Source: Thunnus maccoyii (Eukaryota; Chordata; Actinopteri; Scombriformes; Scombridae). From it: a stretch of 64,000 bases of DNA. Positions within the stretch are counted from its first letter, which is position 1, and the number at the start of each line of letters is the position of its first letter. The notes below the pieces were generated by a model. It worked only from the letters and a program-made list of their open reading frames with translations. It had not been told where the DNA came from and searched no databases. The DNA is taken from positions 12,075,155-12,139,154 of the forward strand of contig NC_056544.1 in the NCBI RefSeq assembly GCF_910596095.1, read 5' to 3'. Below are positions 40,206 to 63,951 of this stretch, piece after piece. The position numbers and the translations under genes were made by a program.

Positions 40206-43200
40206 CACAGATGATTCATCCCATTCGTGAGGGCTAATGCTGCTTTCTGACTTTTCTTCAGGGCTTAAGATGACTCGCAAACTGTGTTTGTGTCTGTGCT
40301 TATTTGCATCTTGGTGCGTGTTTGCCCATATGTGCAATTGTGTGTGTGTGTGTCTCAGGGAGTGGTGTGTACGCTTCACGAGGGTGATGACTTTGGGAAG
40401 TTGGCCCTGGTTACAGACTCACCTCGTGCTGCCTCCATCGTACTGAGAGAGGATCACTGCCACTTCCTTCGTGTGGACAAGGAAGACTTCAACAGGATAC
40501 TCAGGGTAGGCAGACCAGAGCTGGACATTTATCCTGGACACAGATAAGATACAAGTGAGGTCACACACAGGTGGTCTGATGCACAAAATGACTATTTTTG
40601 GTCAAAAATGTTAAATGTTAATACTGTTGTTAGCAATATTTATTTGCAAGGTCACTGCCAAGTCAAAAGTCTTTGACTGTTAAGTCAAAATTTAGATTAA
40701 CTTTATTGGACAGCATCTGAATCAAGGGAAAGGAAAACAGGTGCGGATCCATTTATTTGGGCTGTCTGAAGCATCATGCTACACTATGATGTTTGTCTCC
40801 CTCCTCTGGCAGATGAGCGGTATTACACTTTAGACGCCAGATTTCCTAATTTTACATTCAGTAATAATACAGTATGTTTTTGTGTGTTTGTTTGTTGTTT
40901 TTTTTTACATGCATCCTGTTGTATTTATAGGACGTGGAAGCCAACACAGTGCGTTTGAAAGAGCATGAACAAGCTGTGCTGGTGTTAGAAAAGAGCCCTC
41001 GAGCCTCCACCCTGGGAAGCATCAAGTATGTGTGTGTTCGAATGTGTGGAGTGTTACATACACAGTGTACTTACAAATATCTCTCTCTCCTTCACTCTGT
41101 CTGTCTCTCAAAAGGGGCTTTTTCATATTCTTCATATCTCCTCACCTTTCGCAGGTACACTGTGATATCAGGAACTCCAGAGAAAGTTCTTGAGCACTTC
41201 TTGGAGACCATGAGAATGGACATACATCACAGTGAACCAGGTTGCTAAATAGAAAAACAATATATATAATGCTAAATGAATTATAGGCTATTAGGCCTAA
41301 ATTCATTTTGAATAGATGGTTGAGATAATCTTTTGTTTCATATTATTCAGTGTGATATTATGTTGCATGCTATGTACACAGATTTATGTCATACTTTAGC
41401 CTAGGTGTTTTTATTCACAATTTAAAAAGTTTTTTGTTGAGTTTGCATGAGTTTCTTTGGGCTTACCTTCCATTAAATCCCTTAAATAAAACCCAAAGGT
41501 GGATGTTGTAGATAGTATAGACACTATATCAAATGTAAATAAAGAAGGAAGGACGGATAGACAGATAAGCAAGATGAATGGATTAATGATAAAAGGCATT
41601 TTCACTACCTTTTAGACCTCTTGATTCTTCTGCTCTCAATTTTCTTCTTTTCCCCTCCTCTGACTCTCTTCCCTCTTGCTGTATGTCTGTTTCTTTTCTC
41701 TTATGTTAGACCCAGCAGTGGATGATTTTGTCCTCATGCACTGTGTCTTCATGCCCAACAGCCAGCTGTGCCCTCTACTCATGGCACAATATCCTTTCTA
41801 CCTTTCTCTATCTTGCTTTGTCTTGTCTTGGTATACGGTATTTCCTTTGTTGTCTTTACACTGTCTGTAATAATCCTGTATAAGATACATTAGCAAATTT
41901 ATAACAGTAGCCAGAATGATATGTAGACAACCCCATCCAGAAATGAACTGATATGCCCATTGTTTGTACTATACTATAACAGTTGTGCTGACTGCATCTC
42001 GTCTTGTGTAACTTACCGACTGTGTTTACTGTATGGAGGAGCTGAAGCAGCAGTTGACCATCCAGCACTAATGAACTGCTCACTGACTGCACACTTCCCC
42101 TTCACACCATAGTAACAAGTTGTAATCCCAGCTGCAAAGGTCTTATTGTCTTAGTCATTTCAGTGCAAGTGTAGCAGAGTTGCAGTAAAACTAGCTTGGT
42201 ACAGCACAGGTCTTTGTTTTGGTTGAATCAAGTGAAACCTGTATTTGTGCAGTGTATGTTCAACAACAGTTTTACCACTGATGCATTGATGATAATACGT
42301 AATATATACTTTAGTACTTATCCTAAGCTCTTATCATAGACTGTATATGGATATGGCAGAAGTGACTTTACCTATAGGTTTTTGAAAGGGTTGTTTTGAA
42401 GTCTGAAGTTGGGTTTACTGCTCAGTGTGATCTGTCGGTTAGTGGAGTCAAAAAATCCAAGCTGTAACTCCCAGTGAGTCTGAAAGGAAAGCAAGGAAAG
42501 CATTTCCCTAGTTATACTCAACTTTGAGCCCAAATATCCCATTATTGGAGCAAAAATGTCAAAATTGCCACAAAGACATACACTAGAAGAAGTGAAATTA
42601 TTGCAGCATTTTTACTTCATTAGTTACTGAAACATTCAGGTGTGGTGGTTGCTCCTCGGCTGGTACTGGTTTTGAGCAGTGGATCAGCAATAATATACAA
42701 ACTGAATATCACTGTCTATCTGCGTGTTTACCATATCAGGATAATATCTACATCTCTGTATTTATCTTTAACTTTGTGTGCACCTACCATGCGGCGTCTC
42801 CTCCTGGCTCTGAACAGGAGAGGTTGGAGTATGCACTTAACAGTAAGAGGAGAGCCCTCATTCTGGCCCTGCGCTGGGCTAACACACACACATACATGCT
42901 ACAGGAGGAGCCTGCTGCAATTTCTTTCCTTGAGGTAGGAATAACAAGTTAGTAAGCTTTAAAATGCAGTAAATAACACACACACACACACACAGACAGC
43001 AATGCCTCTGCAGATATACATACAGATCATATGGATGGTTGGAGTGTGGTTCTTCCTCTCTCTGTTTCTGTAGGAGTTGTATGGAAGTTTATCAAATGAT
43101 TCCCGGATGCTCAGAGCTCTGAAAGATTTGGTTCCTGACCTGGAGAAAGTCGTCAAACTACAGTATGTTTCTCAGCTCCTCCACATTAAACTTGCCCTGT

Positions 43201-46200
43201 ATGCTCAATGTCACAACAAGTTTATTTATTCTGTCCTTTGTTTATTTCCATACTCCTACACGTTGTAGTTCAGAGGAAGCCAAAGCCACAAAAAAGGTAT
43301 ATTCAGACATAAAATACTGAACTCCATGTTGCAGTAAATGGTAGCTGCATAAGGATGTGGAAGCTGATTACACACTATGTCATGTAATTAAACAGAAGGC
43401 CCTAATACGACAGTTCAGCAATGGAGAGGAAAGGCTGCAGAAGAAACAAGCCATCAGGAATCATGATGACAGTAAGTTGAAGTGTGTGTGTGATTTTTTT
43501 CTTTTTTCTTGCTCTGCTATTGGATATGAACAACGTAATTGCCATGAAATTTTAATGTGGATATTTATGGCCATGAGGAGATGAATTCTCATATTATGGT
43601 GATCTCTTGACCTTTCCTATAGTGCCAGCATCACACCAAAGCCATTTCTATTTGTATACAAGAAATAACAAAATGTAATGGGCAGATTGGCATGAAAATT
43701 GCTGAGGGAAAGTATGTGAAAGTTAAAACCCTGCAGGAATCCTATGAAGATGTTATTTTGCTGCCATTTATGAATGTAGTAGCTGACCATGCTCAGCAAG
43801 AGAAAGACACTAATGTTCATATGTTGTAGACACTTAGAGTAGGAAATGAAAGTAATGTTTTTGTTGCTAGTTGTGTCCAACAAGTTCATATTGTGAGGTT
43901 TAATAGCCATTATAGTCTTTATAGCTGGGCTTTAGACTTTCAGTCTTGTGTTGTTTGCTGTGGACATGTTATACATTTTATATTTTACTTTATTACAAAT
44001 TAGAGGCCGTCACATATCATATTGTTGTATTTCATTGTTACTTTTGTGTGTGTTTCTAGTCCTATTGAAGGTGTACTGCAGTGATCACACTTACACAACT
44101 ATCCGAGTGGCTGTGGCAGCGACAGGAAGAGAAGTGATCAGCGCTGTGGCTGATAAACTTGGCACCACTGACGAGCTCCTGTTGGTCCACCTCAGCTCTG
44201 CAGGTGGTAAGAAGACAGATTTTTGTGGATGTGAAAGAACAGCTCTGCCGTAACATCATCTACAATTTGATTATCAAGTCATTTCTGTGGCTATTTGTAA
44301 ATCAATATCATGTCTTTAAGTTTGCGTTGGAACACATGATGGAAGTTCAAATCTGCTCATTTTTGTTACAGAAAAAATAATCCTGAAGCCTAATGACGTG
44401 TCAGTGTTTTCTACTCTGAGCATTAACGGTCGATTATTTGCCTGTCCTCGAGATCAGCTCAGCAGTCTGGTAAGAGATGAATATTACTCCTGTTTACTTT
44501 GAATTGTTTTTTTAAATCAAATATAAGAGTTATACCTAGCATGTATTCTTTTTGTGGCTGTGCTATGATGGTGATGAAATTTGTACCGATACACTTTTTG
44601 TGTATAGTAAGGAAAGTAAATTATGTTGTGGTTGAACCTATGCTCTGTGTTTTTGTGAGTGCTTGAGAATTTGAATGTGTGTATTTGTGGACTGTGTGTA
44701 TCAGACTCCTCTTCCAGACCAGGAGGGGCCCTCTGCAGGCTCCATGTCTACTTTTGAGCTGATGAGTTCTAAGGACCTGGCTTATCAAATGACAATGTTT
44801 GACTGGGAGCTCTTCAGTTGTGTACATGAGGTACCACGCACACACTCACAGACACACACACATACGTATAATATAATATATATCGTATAAACAACTTACC
44901 ATGAGGCTCTGTGAATGCACAGTCCAATGTTGATATTGTTGGCAGAAAAAGGCCAACATCCAAAATCGTTGTGGGCTGAACACCTCTGTAGAATTGGGTA
45001 AACTATTTTAAAATCTGATTAGATAATGGAATCAGACCATACAGACGTTGCCTCCTACTCTTGTTCAGCATCATTGGTCATAAATAACCCTGCAGGACTA
45101 CTGCTTGATAGATGCAGTGTGGCAGGACCTGTTCACTGGATTAACTCTAAACCTGCTCTCCCTATTGTCTCCCCCCTGCTCTGCCCAGCATGAGCTGCTC
45201 TACCACACGTTTGGTCGCCAGAGCTTCAGAAGAACCACGGCTAACATGGACCTGTTCCTGCGGAGGTTCAACCAAGTTCAGCTGTGGGTGGTCACTGAGG
45301 TCTGCCTCTGTGGACAGTTGAGTAAGAGAGTCCAACTCCTAAAGAAGTTCATCAAGATAGCTGCACAGTGAGTAGGATCTGCTGGTGAATGTCACACATA
45401 ATTTGCACGTATTTAAACAGGTAGGTTGGATTCACCTGGATTTATTATTTCTTCCTTGTGTGTGTCTGTATTTGTATATTTGTCCATAGCTGTCGGGAGT
45501 TTAAAAACCTGAATTCATTCTTTGCTATCATTATGGGGATGAGCAACCCTGCTGTCAGCAGACTGAGCCAGACATGGGAGGTAAACCTAAATTAAAACAT
45601 TATGTATTACTATTATTAAATTCAACTATCTTTGGATCAGCAGTCTGTACACTGCTGTTGCTAAAATAAGCACATGTCACTGAGGTCTTCTATTTTTCCT
45701 GCCAGAAACTCCCCACCAAGTTTAAGAAGTTCTACGCAGAGTTTGAGAGCATGATGGTGAGATGCATATTGAAGTCAGTTAAAAAAAATTAAGAATAGCA
45801 TATTAAGATTAGTATTAACCTTTGATAATGGTGTTATGTTTGATGACAGGACCCGTCCAGAAACCACCGGGCGTACAGACTTACTGTTACCAAACTGGAA
45901 CCACCAATCATCCCCTTTATGCCGCTCCTTCTCAAAGGTATGGCGAATAGATCAGACACTGCATCACATAAGAATGTGATCCGGGATAAACATGGCAGTC
46001 ATTAAGTTTAATGAATTTCTTTACAGATATGACATTTACACATGAGGGCAACAAGACATTCATTGACAATATGGTCAATTTTGAGAAAATGGTAAGTTTC
46101 TGTGCACATTATAAGGGCTATTTATTCATTTTGGGGATGTTTTGTGTTTTCAGCACTGCCATACTGTTCTTCACTGAAGTTTGATGTAATATTGTTTATG

Positions 46201-46505
46201 CTCATTTCATCAGCGTATTATAGCTAACACAATACGGCAAGTGAGGCACTGTAGAAGCCAACCTTTCAGTAAGTGCATATTATTTATTAGCGCATTTATT
46301 TGGTGGCTTTACAAGCAGGTTATAAACTTTTTTTTTTTCTGCCCCCTCTTACTCTGTTTATTCTCTCGCTGCAATAGATCCCGACATATGCCAACCCAAC
46401 AAGAATCAGGCGGAGGTACGGGGTTATGTTAGGAAGCTCTGTGTGATTGACAACCAGAGGGCACTGACGCAGCTCTCCTACAGGCTGGAGCCTCGGCGGA
46501 CATGA
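22370..46505 (+). CDS. rapgef4: Rap guanine nucleotide exchange factor 4 (Epac2)
   Basis: cAMP-activated exchange factor for Rap1/Rap2, acting in insulin secretion and neurons. Exons: 22370-22437, 26528-26670, 27748-27836, 29010-29156, 34551-34623, 35063-35118, 37249-37355, 37525-37646, 38110-38293, 38613-38697, 39479-39539, 39651-39727, 40359-40505, 40931-41025, 41155-41240, 41710-41788, 42784-42934, 43074-43162, 43269-43296, 43396-43471, 44060-44206, 44372-44469, 44705-44830, 45189-45367, 45490-45580, 45706-45756, 45850-45937, 46027-46091, 46214-46268, 46378-46505; total 2991 bases, 996 codons plus stop (human about 1011). Start MVAVQTSPS is in strong context (AAAATGG). Domains: cNBD-A with [15 protein letters not shown] (residues about 20-160), DEP with [13 protein letters not shown] (about 200-290), cNBD-B with [16 protein letters not shown] (about 360-485), REM (about 485-620), RA (about 640-735) and CDC25 catalytic region with [12 protein letters not shown] and NRHAYRLT-like motif, ending LEPRRT. 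EPAC1 is excluded by the double cNBD. Confidence 0.96.
23390..23630. repeat. Degraded copy of AT-rich dispersed repeat
   Basis: Shares with 28672-28985 the series of motifs: a 'caaacATGACATCTTCAA' block, 'AAATATTCACATCTGAGAAGCTGA' and 'AGCAAAATTGTTGTTAATTAATT'. The flanks are too diverged to define ends. Confidence 0.5.
24632..24708 (+). repeat. (GT)n microsatellite, about 76 bases
   Basis: Nearly perfect GT dinucleotide array in rapgef4 intron 1, the longest perfect one in the window. Likely polymorphic. Confidence 0.95.
25183..25220 (+). repeat. (GA)n microsatellite
   Basis: AG-repeat array with two A interruptions, inside rapgef4 intron 1. Confidence 0.9.
27030..27272. repeat. Partial copy of AT-rich dispersed repeat
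   Basis: Right-hand two thirds of the repeat seen in full at 28672-28985: GTGACATCTTCAAAT, then ATTCAATGCAC, GAGAAGCAGGAGCCAGC, ATGACTTAAACAATTA, and the end ACTAATTGATTAACC...TTTCAGCA. It sits in rapgef4 intron 2. Confidence 0.65.
28672..28985 (+). repeat. Nearly complete AT-rich dispersed repeat
   Basis: Begins GGTTGCAATTAACAATTATT and ends TTAATTGACTAATGACTGCAGCTCT, with internal ATAAAATGTCAGAAAATATG and AAGAAATGACTCAAACGATT. This matches a very common fish intron repeat known for 'GCTGCAACTAACGATTA...GTTGCAGCTCT' ends. Non-coding; its mobilising machinery is unknown to me. In rapgef4 intron 3, ending 24 bases before exon 4. Confidence 0.7.
29783..30552 (+). mobile_element. Tc1/mariner-like transposon relic, internally deleted
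   Basis: Left end TACACTCACTAGCCACTTTA is the terminal repeat of a fish Tc1-like element with a TA at the edge. The transposase start survives (ATG at 29932 reading MGKKGDFK), then a deletion near 29955 removes the DNA-binding region. The remainder retains AWSDES followed by a stop in place of Arg (about 29985-30005), the TTCCAGCAGGATAATGGGCC block encoding FQQDNGPCH (about 30262) and the C-terminal end near GGTCCAACCCAGTACTAG. The right terminal repeat is missing. Stops and frameshifts make it dead. Confidence 0.85.
32420..32545 (-). repeat. tRNA-derived SINE-like element
   Basis: On the - strand it begins GGTGCGCCCCACTGGCC, has an A-box-like TGGCCTACTGG (32533-32523) and a B-box-like GGTTTGATTCC (32515-32505), followed by a pyrimidine-rich body and a run of T/A at its end. 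This is the layout of a Pol III-promoter SINE. A related fragment lies at 60840-60935. Confidence 0.6.
33450..33738 (+). promoter_or_regulatory. rapgef4: Candidate alternative promoter and first exon (Epac2B type) of rapgef4
   Basis: A long pyrimidine tract (33230-33445) is followed by GA-rich sequence and then TTACTTCAG/GTGAGT, a near-perfect donor at 33739. The position, between cNBD-A and exon 34551, is where mammals place the first exon of the shorter Epac2 forms. Read into exon 34551 the only frame has a TGA in this exon, so translation would begin at ATG 34599 (MESGSNND) and give a protein without cNBD-A. The 5' end is not defined. Confidence 0.5.
33567..33612 (+). repeat. (GA)n microsatellite
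   Basis: AG-repeat tract inside the candidate alternative first exon of rapgef4. Confidence 0.85.
34273..34314 (+). repeat. (GT)n microsatellite
   Basis: Perfect GT array of about 40 bases in rapgef4 intron 4. Confidence 0.9.
35119..37248 (+). other. rapgef4: rapgef4 intron 6
   Basis: Non-coding. About half is the dispersed repeat at 35965-36922; the rest shows nothing recognised. Confidence 0.7.
35965..36922 (+). repeat. Long fish dispersed repeat (TATAGCTGCAAG...CTTGAACCCCTAAT type)
   Basis: Begins ATATAGCTGCAAGTGGTGATT and ends GGTTTCAGCCCTTCATGCTTGAACCCCTAAT, the two conserved ends of a repeat that is abundant in percomorph introns. Internal marks include GGTGGCGCCCCCTATTG, CCCCCTAGTGGTCAAG and AATAATAAACCAGCACAAAAACAAT. 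No ORF of note, so non-autonomous. Family name not assigned. Confidence 0.65.
40119..40204 (+). repeat. (CA)n microsatellite
   Basis: CA array with one AAACAG interruption, in rapgef4 intron 12, ending about 155 bases before exon 40359. Confidence 0.95.
41789..42783 (+). other. rapgef4: U12-type AT-AC intron of rapgef4 (intron 16)
   Basis: The 5' end reads ATATCCTTT (41789-41797), the exact U12 AT-AC donor consensus. The 3' end is GTGTGCAC (AC at 42782-42783). A U12 branch site TCTTTAACT (42765-42773) lies 10-12 bases from the end. Splicing here restores the frame and gives the conserved AHYHA sequence of the REM domain; no GT-AG alternative does. Confidence 0.9.
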
Positions 46506-47670
46506 GCCCCAAATCTTCCACCACCATCGCCTTCTCTGTGAGACTAGAAAAACACACACGTTACTTGGATAAAAAAAAAAAACAGAAAAAACTCAACACA
46601 ACTAGACGTTCAGTAGCAAATCACAACAGTCAATGACTTTTTACACTATTACGGACTGCAGATAAAGGACTGATACTGTGCCATTAAAAGCCTCTTCTTC
46701 CTGGACAGAAAGAAATTGTTCAGCTCCTCTCTTGTCGCTGTGTCTCAGTCCCCACACTGAGAGTTTATACCATACTAGTTGTTACTGTTTGGGACCTGTT
46801 AGATAGAACTGTAATGTATAGAACTTGAATCAATATCCTGCATGACTGAACTTCAACAAGGCTTTGTGTTCTATACAGTGGATTTCTATCTGAGTGTCCT
46901 GTAATGTCTTGCTACCCCAAACTGAGCCCTAGTTTACACAATATTACTGTACCTGCCTGTAAAGCAAACCTTTTCTCTCCTGACAGTCCTACTCGAAAAC
47001 CATCCAAACTGTAGTGAAATCTAGATTCTTCATTTTCCCTGACGAATATACAGATAAATATGGCGTATATAAAATCTGAAAGTACTTACTTACTTCATAA
47101 CCTACATGAGTGTATCCAAGTCTTTGAGAGTCTTTAGGATTTGATGTCCTTTAGGTGAATATCAGTGTCCTTTAACTAGTCAGACACTTCAAAACTACGT
47201 AACAGAGTATTAGCTGGATTAAAGCCCTAATGGTGTTACAAACAGGGTTCAAATCTGTCAATGTAGTATTACGTTTTATTTTTTCTTTGGAGTACAACTC
47301 CTGAAGATATGAATCATTCTAGATGATGATGTTGCTTTGTAGGATCTGTTCTGAGGTCAGTTGTTATAACCAAATTGTACTCCTTTCTGAGGCACTGATC
47401 CTAGATACAAAGTCTAAAAGCAACTTATAATTTGAGGGGAAATCTTGTCATCTCTACCAATTGTGTTCAGTCCGTGTAAAATTTTTTTTTCTATAAGTGG
47501 GTGTAGATTTTGAGTGTTCTTGACAAGTGTCATTAATTTTCCTTTGATCTCAGGAGCTTTTGATGTGATGGTGTGTGTCGAACTGCCGTGAGGGTTGCTT
47601 TTCTCAGAGCGGCCTGTAACTGTACTGTATGTGTAGTCTGCCTTGTAAATAAAAATAGCTAATTTAACAG
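46506..47670 (+). other. rapgef4: rapgef4 3' untranslated region
   Basis: AT-rich region of about 1.15 kb from the stop codon to the poly(A) signal, with no other element recognised. Confidence 0.65.
47648..47653 (+). terminator. rapgef4: Polyadenylation signal of rapgef4
   Basis: AATAAA in CTTGTAAATAAAAATAGC, followed by a T/GT-rich stretch (GTCCTGTTGATTTGATG). It is the clearest signal between the rapgef4 stop and map3k20. Confidence 0.65.
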
Positions 47671-60173
<12,503 letters not shown>

Positions 60174-60700
60174 ACGACACATTAGCACACACAGACGCAC
60201 AGAAAACACACATAGAAATACACACAGAGGCCAAACTAGAAAGATTGACTTGTTCGCATACGGTATCTGAGCTACAGTATGTGCATTAGAATCTCCAGTT
60301 GAAGAATAACTGATTATACACACATTTCTTTTGTTAAAATATTCTTTTTTTTTATTGAAGCGATGAATATTACAAACTGTGTACTGTGAAGTAGGAAGGA
60401 GCAACAAGACAATCGGAGGTTGTCTTGTCATGTCAGAATGACTTCACCTGTGTAATTTAACGTGCTATTAAAACTGCTGCATAACATACTGTAAGAGGTA
60501 CAAGTGTTACAAAATAACACACTTGAATGCCGCTCTAATGAGGCAGCACTGTCTGATATTTTTCTCCTGCTTATATCTTGTAGTTTGTAGACTTGATTTG
60601 TTCAAAACGAGCTTTGACTTTATCAGTTCTAACTGTGATCTAGTGTGTGAATTTTTTGGCATTTTTTTCTCTGTATATTTTATCCTTTTTCAATAAAAAG
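60174..60700 (+). other. map3k20: map3k20 3' untranslated region
   Basis: AT-rich sequence after the TAG at 60171-60173 leading to the poly(A) signal at 60692. Confidence 0.65.
60692..60697 (+). terminator. map3k20: Polyadenylation signal of map3k20
   Basis: AATAAA in TTTTTCAATAAAAAGAAAAG, with a TG-rich stretch (TTCCTGTGATTTTGC) 22 bases on. It lies 252 bases from the stop codon of the convergent dynein gene. Confidence 0.7.
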
Positions 60701-60839
60701 AAAAGAAACTGATTTACATTCCTGTGATTTTGCTCTACTGGAGTTCCTCCATCCTCCACTTTATGTATATATTACGTTATGAGAGCTGAGAACCCACATA
60801 TTTAACACATGGTAACAAATGGTACACACCTAAGACGCA

Positions 60840-60935
60840 TACTGTATAATTGCAATGTCCACGGTTTGAATCTGGCTGCGGACCTTTGTTGCATATCACC
60901 CCCCATCACTCTGTCAACCTCTAAATCTTGACCCC
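60840..60935 (+). repeat. SINE-like fragment between map3k20 and the dynein gene
   Basis: B-box-like GGTTTGAATCT (60863-60873) followed by GGCTGCGGACCTTTGTTGC and a CACCCCCC stretch, the same layout as the copy at 32420-32545 but in the opposite orientation. Confidence 0.55.
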
Positions 60936-60948
60936 TAAACTCTCCCCC

Positions 60949-63900
60949 TCACACACTGAGCAGCAGCGCCACTCCTGCCAGGACCCACTTGGCAGGCCGC
61001 TCCCTGGTTTTGAGGTTGAAAGTCCACACATATGTGGGTCCTCTGATCTTGGTCTTGTAGAGCGGACACTCGTAGATATTCCTGGTCTCATGGCGGTCGT
61101 TCGGCACAGCTCGGACAGAGATGACAGGCATGGATGGGGTCAAATCCTTCAGACGGGCCTCTGTGATCACCCCGGCCTGAGTGTCCCACCGCGCACCTGT
61201 GGATGGACACAGGTGAGGAGGAGAGGGTAAATCGCCATGTTTTAAGTTTTTTAAACCTTTCACCATCTGGTTGAGTTCAGGGTAAATCAACTAATGCAGC
61301 ATCTGTTACTAGTCTGACTACCTTCCATGTAAAGTCCATATACATATGCTCCCTCCCTGGCAGGCTGGTTGAACTCTTCCTTAAATTTCTTGGTCACGTC
61401 CACTGTCAGGTTCACTTTATCCAGGGGCCACTCGTTCTTACGCGCCAGAGACTGCATCACCGCTGGAAAGCAAGAACACGACAAAAAGATTAATGATGAG
61501 TAGACAGAGAAGGGAGAAAAAGAAAAAAAATGTTTTACACAAGTGTGCTTATGTAGACCTGTTATGCAAGAATGTGTGTTACCAGTGAGGAAAGACTGTG
61601 GGTTGAAAAGTCCAGACAGCCAGACAACACTGGGCAGAGACAGGTCCTGAGTCCAGCTGTCCAGCTCTTTACAACGTTGTAACACATCATTATACCTGAG
61701 ATACACACACAAACATACGGTAAGACAGAGGAAGACACTAAACATGGCAACATTACTATGTATCTTACATCAGGGCTGGGGGACACAGGTGAAGTTAATA
61801 TCACAATATCAAAAAATATATTTTTCAGTATCAATATGCATCACTATATTTAGAATTTACACATATAAAATAAAATGATCATAATAAATCAGTCAGTGTA
61901 ATGAACTTCTACTTCATTAACTCATTTTATTTGTTTTATTAGTTTGCTTGGAATCGTATCACAAAATATCATCTCAAGACGACTGCATCAAATATTCACA
62001 TATAAAAATACTGTATTACAGCCCACCACTATTTTACATGATGAATAATAACACAGTAACTGCATTCACTGCTGGTCCCGCATATACAGAGACTACACAC
62101 ATTCAGACATACTGACACAAACATACCATATAGCCAGGCTGTAGGTGGAGGGGTAGGCCAGCTTGGTCCAGGTATCAGGGACGTTGTCAAAGAACAAAGC
62201 TGTCTGCAGTTTCTCCATCTCAGAGGAAATCGCTAGTTCACCCTTTGACAGAGAAAATATATTATCACAACGATTACACTCACTAGTACCACATGTAGCA
62301 ATTTAACATCATGAATCATTTGCAGACTGTGACAAAACAAGAAGAGGGCTTTTGTTCCACTGAGCTTATAGTTTCAGTTTCTTTGCTAAATGAAGGGATA
62401 TGTGAGCATACAGGAATTACATGAATGGCATTCTTAATTTTGAAGAACACAACAACAAACGCCACTACTCTTAAGGGACATAGAGGCTAGTAAGTTGCCA
62501 ATTGTCTCACAGCCATGGTCTCATTTGTGTGCAGTAGTCACACCAAGGTATATTAAACAGTGTTGAGATGTTGAGGGCTGCACTGCAAACACACACACAC
62601 ACACAAAGGTATAAGCATACTTTGAGTCCCAGGTCAAGCTCCTTGAGTGAGCGCCGTATCTCAGAGATGAGTGTGTTCATGCGCTCACACTCCTGGAAGC
62701 AGACCAGGATGTACGGGGACCGCTCAGCTGTCTTGGATGTGATGTCGGCCATATTGTACTCCTCTGGTAGCTTCTCCAGCACCTCATCTAAAATAGTTTT
62801 CACCTGAGGGTTGATGGATCCAGTAATCAGTAAAAGCATATGAAAGACATTTCCTACAGTTATTAGATTTAGTGATGAGCTCCTCTCTACCGTTTAAGAA
62901 TCTCTAAAAATTAGTCATTTAAAACAGCTGCCATTGTGAGAGACATTTCAAACATTTGATTGGTAGAGGAGCTTGTATGAGTAAATTTGTGGGTCAGTAT
63001 CTTAATGCCAGGTTCATTTTTAAGTCAGAAATAACTGAACATGTAGGTGTGGCTACCTTCTCCTCCAGGGTCTGTGAGGCTCCCTCCCCCATCACAGCAT
63101 CAGGAGACTGCAGCTCCAGCAGAGTGTGGAAAAGGTTATCTGACGTCACAGTCAGAAACTCTATTTCTGCATTGGGATGCAACCCATAATGCACTGGGCT
63201 CTCATGAGGCAGCATCTCATCTATAAAATCATGGTAGCCCTGGACATGTGGGGAAAGAAATGCTTAATGATATCCATTAATTATTCTCATTTATTCATAA
63301 AAACTGTACACCAGTTAATTGTTCTTCAACATTGGTTTGACTGTGAAGATTCACCTGTTTCAATGAAATGTTTCCTCAAACAGGATCTATTTCTAGTTAC
63401 CTGGTAGTCCAGGTTGGAGGGAACAACAAATCCTGGAGCCAATGCAAGCTTCCGGTCAAACTGTGGGGGAAAAAGAAGTAGCTTTCGATTTCAAACACTG
63501 TACAAAATATTAGATTATTACAACCCATGTGGCCAAAATGACTGGGACTGGCACAACTGGTTGCCAGACCCTCATGCCAGTATACTAAAGCTTGCATAGG
63601 CAGTCTCTGGCCAAAAATTAGCCAAATTGCTGCTAACTGGAACTGATTCTAAACCCAAATGTCCCAAGCCCACACTCAAAAACACTCTGGCAACCATATA
63701 CTGTAAGCTGAAGCCAGTTCATGCTTGGTCCTCTGAGTGCTGAGTGTGCACAGACACTCACCAAACTGGAAAGAATTACATTCACATGTTCTCTCTTTGT
63801 TGTTCTGTCTCATGAACACACATGTACAAACCTGGTTGGGCTGCATATATTCCTCCAGGTATGTTCTGCAGAGCCTTCTGTCCCAGTCATCAGTGATGTG

Positions 63901-63951
63901 TCCTCCATACATGATCTCCCCAAACAGATACCTCAAGTCCTCCCACGGCAC
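60949..63951 (-). CDS. dnah11: Axonemal dynein heavy chain, C-terminal part (closest to DNAH11)
   Basis: Outer-arm dynein motor subunit of cilia; DNAH11 and its left-right dynein relatives act in nodal-cilia beating. Only the last 387 codons are in the window; the gene continues past 64000. Exons in transcript order: 63951-63832, 63460-63401, 63239-63057, 62803-62621, 62242-62127, 61695-61583, 61462-61322, 61196-60949; total 1164 bases, stop TGA at 60951-60949. Motifs of the dynein C-terminal cap: [104 protein letters not shown] and terminal [27 protein letters not shown] and [14 protein letters not shown] favour DNAH11 over DNAH9 or DNAH17. The 5' edge at 63951 has a weak acceptor (GATGAAG). 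Confidence 0.9.

Noticed and set aside
41861-42640. Possible GT-AG exon skipping or rescue around the AT-AC intron
   Set aside because: No GT donor near 41788 restores the conserved AHYHA frame, and the AT-AC ends with branch site fit exactly, so the U12 reading was kept.
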